Positions 17,866 through 24,893 of a DNA stretch of 64,000 nt are shown here, piece after piece (within the stretch, counting starts at the first letter, position 1; every line of letters starts with the position of its first letter). Location of the stretch: assembly GCA_964629975.1 (NCBI GenBank), contig CAZVUN010000002.1:4169-68168 (forward strand), written 5' to 3'. The position numbers were made by a program, and so were the translations under genes. The notes under the pieces are model-generated. The model saw only the letters and a list, made by a program, of their open reading frames with translations, was not told the origin of the DNA and did not search any database. The stretch is from G020354085 sp964629975. GTDB taxonomy: Bacteria > Pseudomonadota > Gammaproteobacteria > Acidiferrobacterales > Sulfurifustaceae.

Positions 17866-18483
17866 CTATCCGTTCGCGTCGCGCGCGCCGCCTGCGTCCG
17901 ACATGTGGTGGTGCGGGGCGAGGTCGGGGGCATCCATGTAGAGCGGTTGCTTGCCGGGTCCCTTGAACAGGCCGGCGTGGTAGGCGAATTGACCCCAGTA
18001 GGCGTTGCGCCCGGTGTATTCCCAGGCGATCTTTGGCTGCTGCCGGTTGCGGTAGGTATGAACCGCGCCGATGGCGAGCCGCACGGTCGGCGCGCTCGGG
18101 CCGGCGACGTTGTGGAGCTCGACCGGGGCGCCTGGGTTGATCGGGCTTTGCAGCGGCTTGGTCACCAGGTGCAGCACCGACGGGATCTCGGCACTGCGCT
18201 GGTCGGTGGCGTGCGTCACGCGAATTGGCACGTACTCGCTGGTCACGAGCGTCGCCTGGAACGGCGCGAACAGCGTCTCGACGATCCCGCGCAGGGCGGC
18301 GCGCTGGGCCGGCGACGTGGCCGCGTCGATGTAGGAATAGATGTTCATCGGGCTGCGGTTGATCGGCCCGCTGAAGCTCAGCGCGATCACGAATACGCCG
18401 CCGGCGAGATCGGTGTCGCGATAGCGACCCTGCTCGATGCTCCAGACGAGCGTCCCGTCGCAGCTGCGGTGATGCGGCTGCAT
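17866..18483 (-). CDS. DUF1326-like protein, N-terminally truncated or frameshifted
   Basis: 205 aa. The central and C-terminal parts follow the DUF1326 pattern: SCDGTLVWSIEQGRYRDTDL, a hydrophobic strand, a SYIDAATSPAQRAALRGIVE helix, late strands, and the ending GRNAYWGQFAYHAGLF. The usual N-terminal Cys-rich motif (CNCD..CPC) is absent. A strong Shine-Dalgarno (agggagg) precedes ATG 18539, but that ATG is in a different frame, which runs out at 18387; so either the gene uses ATG 18483 or a frameshift near 18490 removed the N-terminus. The function of the family is unknown. Confidence 0.6.
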   Translation of the reverse strand: MQPHHRSCDGTLVWSIEQGRYRDTDLAGGVFVIALSFSGPINRSPMNIYSYIDAATSPAQRAALRGIVETLFAPFQATLVTSEYVPIRVTHATDQRSAEIPSVLHLVTKPLQSPINPGAPVELHNVAGPSAPTVRLAIGAVHTYRNRQQPKIAWEYTGRNAYWGQFAYHAGLFKGPGKQPLYMDAPDLAPHHHMSDAGGARDANG

Positions 18484-18570
18484 GTCGTTATGGCGCCGGC
18501 GAAGCCGGACAGGGCATCGTTGACGCGGATCCGATCCATGGCGGCCTCCCTGCGCGCGGTCGTCTGCGGT

Positions 18571-19236
18571 TCAGAACCGCTCCCAGTGCACGATCTCTTC
18601 GAACGGGCGGCGCTGCTGGCGCGGCAGCTCCTCGCGCGCCGCATAGCCGATCGCGATGAGCATTGTCACGATGTAGCCGTCGGGCACGCCCAGGAACTGG
18701 GTGACCCCGGGGGGATCGAAGCCGATCAGCGGCGCGGTGGCGAGCCCCATCGACTGTGCGGCGAGCATGAGCGTCATGGCCGCGAGGCAGCTGCCGCCGA
18801 CGGCGTGCTCGATCTTCCTGCGCTCGTCGGGATAGACGATGTCGACGGCCTGCAACCACGCGCCCTTGGTCGCTTCGTCGATGTAGCCGTTGTCCTGGAA
18901 CTGCTGGAGGATCTGGCGGTCGCGACGGTGCGGGTTGAGATCGCCGATCACGCCGATCACGGCGGCGCTGTCGGTGACCTGGCTCTGGTTCCAGCAGAGC
19001 GGCCGCAGTGCCTCCTTGCGGGCTTGATCCTGGACGACGACGAAGTCCCAGGGCTGGAAGTTCCAGGACGAGGGACTGAGCGCGGTCAGCTCGAACAGCT
19101 TGCGCAGGGTCTGTAGCGGGATCTTCTGGCCCGGCTTGAAGTAGTGCACGGACCGCCGCGTCCGTATCGCCTCTTCGACGGTCATCGCGTGCGTGCTGCG
19201 GGCGGCGGCCGGTCTTTCCAGGGTTGACGACACCAT
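18571..19236 (-). CDS. Nitroreductase-family flavoprotein
   Basis: 221 aa FMN-binding oxidoreductase. N-terminal FMN motif TRRSVHYFKPG, the SPSSWNFQPWDFVVVQD segment with the conserved flavin contacts, and the late GLATAPLIGFDPPGV motif. This type reduces nitro compounds or quinones with NAD(P)H. It lies 30 bases downstream of the TetR regulator in the same operon, suggesting that it is induced by a small aromatic or electrophilic ligand. The actual substrate cannot be told. Confidence 0.9.
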   Translation of the reverse strand: MVSSTLERPAAARSTHAMTVEEAIRTRRSVHYFKPGQKIPLQTLRKLFELTALSPSSWNFQPWDFVVVQDQARKEALRPLCWNQSQVTDSAAVIGVIGDLNPHRRDRQILQQFQDNGYIDEATKGAWLQAVDIVYPDERRKIEHAVGGSCLAAMTLMLAAQSMGLATAPLIGFDPPGVTQFLGVPDGYIVTMLIAIGYAAREELPRQQRRPFEEIVHWERF

Positions 19237-19266
19237 ACTCGATCCTCCTTTGCGTGGTGTGATGAG

Positions 19267-19890
19267 TTACCGATCCGCGGCGATTCCGAGCGCGCGGAAG
19301 AACAGCTCCAGCGCCTGATCGACGATGGTCTCGGGCGGAATGTCCTTGAGGCGCTGGTCCTTCAGCATGCATTTCGCGTACAGCGCTTCCCGGACCAGGC
19401 CCTGGTAGAGCAGGCCCGCGACGCGCGGGTCGAGGGTCGCGGGCACCCGCCCGGCGGCCTTCAGTTCGTTCACCTCGATCTCGACGAAGTCGATGAACGG
19501 CTTCCAGCGGTTCTCGAAGAACTGGGCGGCGGTCGAGTTGCCCTCGAGCGCGGCCTGTAGCTCCATACGCAGGTAGTCCGGTTCGCGGCAGACGCCGCGC
19601 ACGTAGAGTTGTGTGATGCGCCGCAGTACCGACGCGAAGTTGGCGTCCTCCGCGATGATCGCTTCGACGTACTCCTCGCGCCGGCACGACATCTCCTCCA
19701 GCACCGCGTCGTACAACGCCTCCTTCGACGGGAAATGGCGGTACAGGATCGCCGGGCTCACCTTCACCCGGCGCGCGATTTCGTCGACCGACACCCCGTG
19801 AAAGCCGGTCTTGGCGAACAGCCGCCTGGCCTCGTCGAGGATGCTGCGTCGCCGATCTTTGGCGCGGAGGCGTTTCCTGGCAAAGGGCAT
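19267..19890 (-). CDS. TetR/AcrR-family transcriptional regulator
   Basis: 207 aa. The N-terminal helix-turn-helix is typical: ILDEARRLFAKTGFHGVSVD, then EIARRVKVSPAILYRHFPSKEALYDAVL. The C-terminal ligand domain is all-helical and variable, ending in a DQALELFFRALG helix. A basic start (MPFARKRLRAKDRRR) precedes the HTH. The likely operator is the TAAACG-TT-CGTTTA repeat at 20290-20303 upstream of tusA, the first gene of the unit. Autorepression of the whole unit is the simplest model. Confidence 0.93.
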   Translation of the reverse strand: MPFARKRLRAKDRRRSILDEARRLFAKTGFHGVSVDEIARRVKVSPAILYRHFPSKEALYDAVLEEMSCRREEYVEAIIAEDANFASVLRRITQLYVRGVCREPDYLRMELQAALEGNSTAAQFFENRWKPFIDFVEIEVNELKAAGRVPATLDPRVAGLLYQGLVREALYAKCMLKDQRLKDIPPETIVDQALELFFRALGIAADR

Positions 19891-20003
19891 GGTTCGGGAT
19901 CGTCCCGGCAGACTCGCCGCCCGCGCGGGCGCAAAGGGTTCCGGAACGATGCGTCCTTGCATGCGGCCCTGCGCGCGGGTTGTGCCGGTCGACGGGTTGT
20001 CGG

Positions 20004-20240
20004 TCAGGGCTGCCTTTGCAGCACGTAAACGTAGTGGTCGTCGGCGTTCACGAAATCCACGATCCGGTTCCCCGTTTGTGGGCAGAATGCCTCGAGATCC
20101 TTCGGGAATCCCGGATCGGTCGCCAGGACGCGCACGGCAGACCCCGGGGTGCAACGCGCCATGGCCGGCCACGCCTCGATGATCGGGACCGGGCAGCGCC
20201 GGCCGCGCGCGCCCACGACCACTTCTGCGGTTGTGTTCAT
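20004..20240 (-). CDS. TusA-family sulfurtransferase
   Basis: 78 aa. Carries the TusA active-site CPxP box (RGRRCPVPIIEA) with the persulfide-forming Cys, then the beta-strand GSAVRVLATDPGFPKDLEAFC with a second Cys often seen in redox-type TusA homologues, and the terminal VYVLQRQ strand. ATG 20240 gives the canonical length; a longer in-frame start at 20282 would add a basic, atypical leader. TusA proteins hand sulfane sulfur between rhodaneses, DsrEFH and heterodisulfide-reductase-like enzymes. It is unusual to find it leading a TetR/nitroreductase operon. Confidence 0.88.
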   Translation of the reverse strand: MNTTAEVVVGARGRRCPVPIIEAWPAMARCTPGSAVRVLATDPGFPKDLEAFCPQTGNRIVDFVNADDHYVYVLQRQP

Positions 20241-20289
20241 TGATGGACGTCTCCTGCGCCGGCCCCCGAGCGGGGCGAACACAAGTAAG

Positions 20290-20303
20290 TAAACGTTCGT
20301 TTA
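20290..20303. promoter_or_regulatory. Inverted-repeat operator (putative TetR site) upstream of tusA
   Basis: TAAACG and CGTTTA arms separated by TT, lying 50 bases upstream of the tusA-like start and inside an A/T-rich patch (acaagtaag...ttatataac) that stands out in GC-rich sequence. Size and symmetry suit TetR-family operators; the regulator encoded two genes down is the obvious ligand. Confidence 0.55.
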
Positions 20304-20397
20304 TATAACGGAGGGTGGCGGGGGCTGTCAAGATGGCGGCGACCCACGGCGCGCGGGCGTGTGCCGAGCCCGCGGATCCCCGGGTCGGCCGAGGTGG

Positions 20398-20949
20398 TCA
20401 GCCGCGGGATCGCAGCAGCACGTACACCGCGCCGGTGCCGCCGTGGTGCGGGCGCGCCGAGCAGAACGCCATGACCTCGTCCTTCTGTCGCAGCCAGGTG
20501 TTGACCTTGCCCTTGAGCACCGGCAGCTTGCCTTCGGCACCCTTGCCCTTGCCATGCACGATGCGCACACAGCGCTTGCCAAGCGCCTGGCAGTCGCGCA
20601 GGAAGCGGTGCACGCGCTCGCGCGCCACCGGCACCGTGTCGCCGTGCAGGTCGAGCTCGGCCTCGATCGCGTACTGGCCGCGACGCAGCTTGCGCCACAC
20701 CGTGAGCTGCAGTCCGGCGCGCGCGTAGGCGAGCTCCTCGCTGGTCTCGACCGCGGCCGGATCGTAGTCATCGGACAGCAGGCTCTGCATCACGGCCTGC
20801 TCGTCGCGCTGGCGCTGGCGGGCGATGGGCTTGGGCCGCGGCCGCTGCGGCGGCCGGCGATCCTGTGCGAGCGGGCGTGTACCGGCCACCGCCTCGCGGA
20901 ACAGGCGGGCTTCGCCGGTTGGATCGGGGCGAGTCCCTGGTCGGGACAT
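20398..20949 (-). CDS. Smr-domain (MutS2-like) nuclease/RNA-processing protein
   Basis: 183 aa. The N-terminal region ARLFREAVAGTRPL is typical of proteobacterial SmrA/SmrB. The Smr domain shows the ELDLHGDTV motif, the CVRIVHGKGKG stretch and the end FCSARPHHGGTGAVYVLL. Smr domains have endonuclease activity on DNA or, for SmrB, cleave mRNA at collided ribosomes. ATG 20949 is selected; upstream in-frame ATGs to 21072 would add 41 unrelated residues. Confidence 0.9.
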   Translation of the reverse strand: MSRPGTRPDPTGEARLFREAVAGTRPLAQDRRPPQRPRPKPIARQRQRDEQAVMQSLLSDDYDPAAVETSEELAYARAGLQLTVWRKLRRGQYAIEAELDLHGDTVPVARERVHRFLRDCQALGKRCVRIVHGKGKGAEGKLPVLKGKVNTWLRQKDEVMAFCSARPHHGGTGAVYVLLRSRG

Positions 20950-21113
20950 CCCTGTCTCAGGGCCCTCAACTTCATCCTGAAGTCGAGGGCCGCGCGCCAT
21001 GAATGGCACGGTTGCCGATTTGCTGTCGTGGGTCTTCTTGCCGCTCACCGCTGCGCTCCTCGGGGCCATCATGTCAGATTGACCGGGGGCCGACCAGTTG
21101 GTTCAGGCGCGCC

Positions 21114-21842
21114 TCAACGCGAGGCGCGCCACAGCAACGAGGTGCCGCTGACGACCAGCAGCAGCCCGATGACGCGTACCATCTGCGTCGGCGCCATGCC
21201 GAGGTGCACGCGGTGACCGAGGTACAGGCCGAGCGCCATGAGCGGCAGCGCGCCGGCCAGCGCCCATAACAGCTCGGCCTGCAACAGCAGCCCGGCCAGG
21301 AGCAGCGCGACGAGGCGGGTCGCGCCGGTGAGCAGAAACAGGCCGGACAGCGTGGCCCTGAGCGCCGCCTTGTCGCGCAGGCGGTGCGACAGGTAGATCA
21401 CGAACGGCGGCCCGCCGGTGCCGAACAGCGCATCGAGGGTGCCGCCGGCCACACCGGCCGGGCCGGCCCAGGCGCGCGCCACGCTCTTGGTGCCGTGCAG
21501 GTTGAGCGCGCTGCGCACGCCGAAGGCGAGCACGGTCAGGCCGAGGGCGATCAGCAACGGCTGGCGGGGCAGTTGCACCAGCAGCGTCACCCCGAGGGCG
21601 ATGCCGAGCACGCTGCCCGGCAGCAGGGCCTTGATCTCGTCCCAGCGGATGTGGCGGCGCGTGCCGCCGCCCAGCACGAGTGAGGCGACGACATCGGTGA
21701 GGAGGATGAGCGGAACGACCAGGGTGAGGGGATGCAGGTGCGCGAGCAGCGGCACCGCGATCAGCCCGGAACCGAAGCCGGTGATGCCGCGCGCGAAATA
21801 GGCGAACAGGACGATGAGCGCCGAGGCGGTCAGCACGTCCAT
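21114..21842 (-). CDS. TauE/SafE (TSUP) family membrane transporter
   Basis: 242 aa, about seven to eight hydrophobic segments. The first span has the family's GITGFGSGLIAVPLL motif, and the internal repeat appears as GPAGVAGGTLDALFGTGGPPFVIYL. Members export sulfite, sulfoacetate or related organosulfur anions. In a sulfur oxidiser sulfite or thiosulfate efflux is plausible, but this is inference. ATG 21842 begins right at the first membrane helix. The gene starts close downstream of trxB on the same strand. Confidence 0.9.
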   Translation of the reverse strand: MDVLTASALIVLFAYFARGITGFGSGLIAVPLLAHLHPLTLVVPLILLTDVVASLVLGGGTRRHIRWDEIKALLPGSVLGIALGVTLLVQLPRQPLLIALGLTVLAFGVRSALNLHGTKSVARAWAGPAGVAGGTLDALFGTGGPPFVIYLSHRLRDKAALRATLSGLFLLTGATRLVALLLAGLLLQAELLWALAGALPLMALGLYLGHRVHLGMAPTQMVRVIGLLLVVSGTSLLWRASR

Positions 21843-21870
21843 GCGGGCCGCGTGCGGCGCGCCGCGGCGC

Positions 21871-22827
21871 TCAGTGGCCGAGCGTCTCGAGGTAACGCTC
21901 GGCGTCGAGCGCCGCCATGCAGCCGCTGCCGGCCGAGGTGATGGCCTGGCGGTAGACGTGGTCCTGCACGTCGCCGGCGGCGAACACGCCGGGCACGCTG
22001 GTGGCGGTGGCATTGCCCTCGGTGCCGCTGTGCGTCTTGATGTAGCCGCCCTTCATCTCGAGCTGGCCCTCGAAGATCTTGGTGTTGGGCGAGTGGCCGA
22101 TTGCGATGAACACGCCATCGACGTCGAGCGTCTTGGTCTTGCCGGTCTTGTCCTTGATGCGCAATCCCGTCACGACCTTGCCGTCGCCCAGGACCTCGTC
22201 GACCTCGCTGTTCCATTCGATCGCGATGTTGCCGCCGCGGGTCTTGGCCATGAGCTTGTCGATCATGATGGCCTCGGCGCGGAACTTGTCGCGCCGGTGC
22301 ACGACCGTGACCTGCGCGGCGATGTTCGACAGGTACAGCGCCTCTTCCACCGCGGTGTTGCCGCCGCCCACCACCGCCACCCGCTGGCCCTTGTAGAAGA
22401 AACCGTCGCAGGTCGCGCAGCCGGACACGCCCTTGCCCTTGTAGGCCTCCTCCGACGGCAGGCCGAGGTACTTGGCCGAGGCGCCGGTGGCGATGATCAG
22501 CGCATCGCAGGTGTAGGTCCCGGAATCGCCGGTCAGCCGGAACGGCCGGCTCTTGAGATCGGCGCTGTGAATATGGTCGAAGACGATGTCGGTCTTGAAG
22601 CGCTCGGCATGGCGGCGCATGCGCTCCATGAGGTCGGGACCGAGCAGGCCTTCCACGTCGCCGGGCCAGTTGTCCACCTCCGTCGTGGTCATGAGCTGGC
22701 CGCCCTGTTCCAGACCGGTGATGAGCACCGGCTTGAGATTGGCGCGCGCCGCGTAGATGGCGGCGGTGTAGCCGGCCGGGCCGGAACCGAGCACCAGCAG
22801 GCGGGCATGCTTAGGCGTATGGCTCAT
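21871..22827 (-). CDS. trxB: Thioredoxin-disulfide reductase
   Basis: 318 aa NADPH- and FAD-dependent enzyme. FAD motif LVLGSGPAGYTAAIYAARA, the redox-active pair in CATCDGFF, the NADPH motif VAVVGGGNTAVEEALYL, and the FAD end motif GVFAAGDVQDHVYRQAITSAGSG. Standard low-Mr TrxR architecture and length. Confidence 0.97.
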   Translation of the reverse strand: MSHTPKHARLLVLGSGPAGYTAAIYAARANLKPVLITGLEQGGQLMTTTEVDNWPGDVEGLLGPDLMERMRRHAERFKTDIVFDHIHSADLKSRPFRLTGDSGTYTCDALIIATGASAKYLGLPSEEAYKGKGVSGCATCDGFFYKGQRVAVVGGGNTAVEEALYLSNIAAQVTVVHRRDKFRAEAIMIDKLMAKTRGGNIAIEWNSEVDEVLGDGKVVTGLRIKDKTGKTKTLDVDGVFIAIGHSPNTKIFEGQLEMKGGYIKTHSGTEGNATATSVPGVFAAGDVQDHVYRQAITSAGSGCMAALDAERYLETLGH

Positions 22828-22948
22828 GCGGTCACTCCGGGAAGGGGGACATCGGGGTTGATTTGCCGGGGAGCGTTCTTATTAGGTAGGAACGTCCGAA
22901 TTCGTGCGTTATGGTACGCGATAGCATCCGCGAGGAAAAGGAGAGTAC

Positions 22949-24010
22949 ATGCGCATTGGCATCCCGAAGGAGATCAAGGTTCGCGAAGGTCGGGTGGCAC
23001 TGATCGCACCGGCCGCCGCCGAGCTGGTCCAGCATGGGCATGAGGTGTTCCTGCAGGCCGGTGCCGGTGTGGCGAGCGGCTATGCCGATGCCGACTACGA
23101 AGCGGTCGGTGTGCGTATCCTGCCGGACGCCGCGAGCCTGTACGCGCACGCGCAGATGATCGTGAAGGTGAAGGAGCCGCTGCCGGCCGAGTACGCGCTG
23201 CTGCGCGCCGACCATATCCTGTTTTCCTACCTGCATCTGGCGGCCGTGCCGGAGCTCGCGCACGAGCTCGTGCGCAAGGGCTTGACCGCGGTCGCGTTCG
23301 AGACCGTGACCGAGCACGGCAGGCTGCCGCTGCTCGCGCCGATGAGCGATATCGCCGGGCGCCTGGCGGTGCAGATCGGCGCCACCTTGCTGCACGGCTA
23401 TCACGGCGGACGCGGCGTGCTGCTCGGCGGCATGCCGAGCAGCGAGCGCGGCCACGTGGTGATCCTCGGTGCCGGTGCGGCCGGCGGCAATGCCGCGATC
23501 GCCGCCGCGCATCTCGGCGCGCAGGTCACGGTGTTCGCGCCGCACCGCGAATCACTCGAACGCATGCACGCACTCGGACCCAACGTCACGGCACTGCCCG
23601 CGTACGCGCCGCTCATCGAGCAGGCACTGGCGAGCGCCGACTTGCTGATCGGTGCGGTGCTGATCCCCGGCGCCCGGGCCCCGAAGATCGTCACGCGCGG
23701 CATGGTCAGGCGCATGCGCGCGGGCAGCGTGATCATCGACATCTCGGTCGACCAGGGTGGCTGCATCGAGACCACGCGCCCGACCAGCTACGACGACCCG
23801 ACCTACGTGGAGGAGGGCGTCATCCATTTTGGTGTCACCAACATGCCCGGTGCAGTGCCGCGCACTTCCTCGCAGGCGCTGTCGGCGGCGCTCACGCCCT
23901 ATGTGCTGCGCCTCGCCCGGCCCGACGGTCTCGCTGACCCGGCACTCGTGCCCGGCATCAACGTCATGGGTGGCAGGATCGTGCATCCGGTCGTGGCGCA
24001 GGCGGTGTAG
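22949..24010 (+). CDS. ald: Alanine dehydrogenase
   Basis: 353 aa NAD-dependent enzyme interconverting L-alanine and pyruvate plus ammonia. N-terminal MRIGIPKEIKVREGRVAL is the AlaDH/PNT signature; substrate-binding Lys in VKVKEP, the NAD motif VVILGAGAAGGNAA, and the ending INVMGGRIVHPVVAQA. Strong Shine-Dalgarno (aaaaggagag) before ATG 22949. The 5' region contains CGTTC/GAACG and GCGT/ACGC short inverted repeats around 22869-22920, possibly regulatory. Confidence 0.95.
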   Translation: MRIGIPKEIKVREGRVALIAPAAAELVQHGHEVFLQAGAGVASGYADADYEAVGVRILPDAASLYAHAQMIVKVKEPLPAEYALLRADHILFSYLHLAAVPELAHELVRKGLTAVAFETVTEHGRLPLLAPMSDIAGRLAVQIGATLLHGYHGGRGVLLGGMPSSERGHVVILGAGAAGGNAAIAAAHLGAQVTVFAPHRESLERMHALGPNVTALPAYAPLIEQALASADLLIGAVLIPGARAPKIVTRGMVRRMRAGSVIIDISVDQGGCIETTRPTSYDDPTYVEEGVIHFGVTNMPGAVPRTSSQALSAALTPYVLRLARPDGLADPALVPGINVMGGRIVHPVVAQAV

Positions 24011-24027
24011 CCGTGAGCGAACTTTAA

Positions 24028-24033
24028 TATAAT
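24028..24033 (+). promoter_or_regulatory. Consensus -10 hexamer TATAAT before the orphan gene
   Basis: Perfect TATAAT ten bases before the GTG at 24044. If used, transcription would start near the start codon, giving a nearly leaderless message or indicating a later true start. No clear -35 is seen. Confidence 0.4.
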
Positions 24034-24043
24034 CACTCTGCGC

Positions 24044-24673
24044 GTGTTGCCCTCAGGTCTTCCAAGAGCTGTTGTGTTGGCGGCAGTGCTTGTCGGAGCA
24101 CTGTCGTCATCGGCGTGTGCCGCGTTAGGGTATGGTTCGTGTCTCGCGCCGCTCGAGAGTGAGAGTTGGCAGCGCGGCGCGCCCGCGCGTTCCTTTCCTG
24201 GGTTGTGTTTGAGTAGCTGGCCCGACAATGGCGATCTCGTGTTTAGGTGCAACGAAGCGTCACTTGTCGCAACGCCACTTGCGGGTTCTTCTGAGGGTTT
24301 AATAGGTGTTGCGCCGTATTTTTTTGTCTGGCCTTTATCTGGTGAGCATCCCGACAAGCTGCGCGTGCAATTGGAAGCATGCTCGGCCGGTCAGACGGAG
24401 TCGCCGCCGCTCCCCATCGTCCATGCGCTTGTGGAGGAAACGCGCCATAAGCCGATTGAGAGCGTGGAGAGGCAAGTGGCGAACAGAGATCGGTTGAGGT
24501 GTGTTGCGATTGAATACGTCTTTGATCTGGATGGTGCGCTCACGGAGTTTTCCCTCGTGTTCGAGCGGCAGTGGTTGATGTGCGATGTTCCACAGCTTGC
24601 CTACAAGCAAATGGCGAAATGGTGGTACTGCCCCCTTATATGGCCCCAGAGCGGCGAACCTAAGGTGAACTAG
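24044..24673 (+). CDS. Hypothetical exported protein, A/T-richer than neighbours
   Basis: 209 aa, not recognised. An N-terminal signal peptide is evident (AVVLAAVLVGALSSSACA). The mature part has seven or more Cys (for example GSCLAP, GLCLSS, FRCNEA, EACSAG, LRCVAI, LMCDVP, WYCPLI), suggesting disulfides in the periplasm, and an aromatic C-terminus (KWWYCPLIWP). Composition differs from the rest of the window: counts on 24241-24300 and 24301-24360 give 53 and 47 percent GC. The Shine-Dalgarno is poor and the start is uncertain. Probably acquired recently; it could also be a decaying gene. Confidence 0.55.
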   Translation: MLPSGLPRAVVLAAVLVGALSSSACAALGYGSCLAPLESESWQRGAPARSFPGLCLSSWPDNGDLVFRCNEASLVATPLAGSSEGLIGVAPYFFVWPLSGEHPDKLRVQLEACSAGQTESPPLPIVHALVEETRHKPIESVERQVANRDRLRCVAIEYVFDLDGALTEFSLVFERQWLMCDVPQLAYKQMAKWWYCPLIWPQSGEPKVN

Positions 24674-24893
24674 AAGGGCCGAAGAACCCGGACAGGAGCA
24701 GCCCCGATGCGACCGATCGGCCCAAAGGCGTGTTCGAGTCGAGCGTCGGTAGCCGCGCGACCTTAAACTTGCGCGGAGCGAGACGTGTGGGCGGTAGCCA
24801 ATGAACGGCGCCGTGTCTTGTGCTCGACTCCTTGTCCCGCAGCCGAGAAAAGGCGAAAATTCGCCCGTTCAAGGCCTTAGCCCAAGGAAGTAC

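Noticed and set aside
17494..19116. 540-residue plus-strand frame over the oxidoreductase/DUF1326/nitroreductase genes
   Set aside because: Antisense shadow without motifs; the three minus-strand genes explain the stretch.
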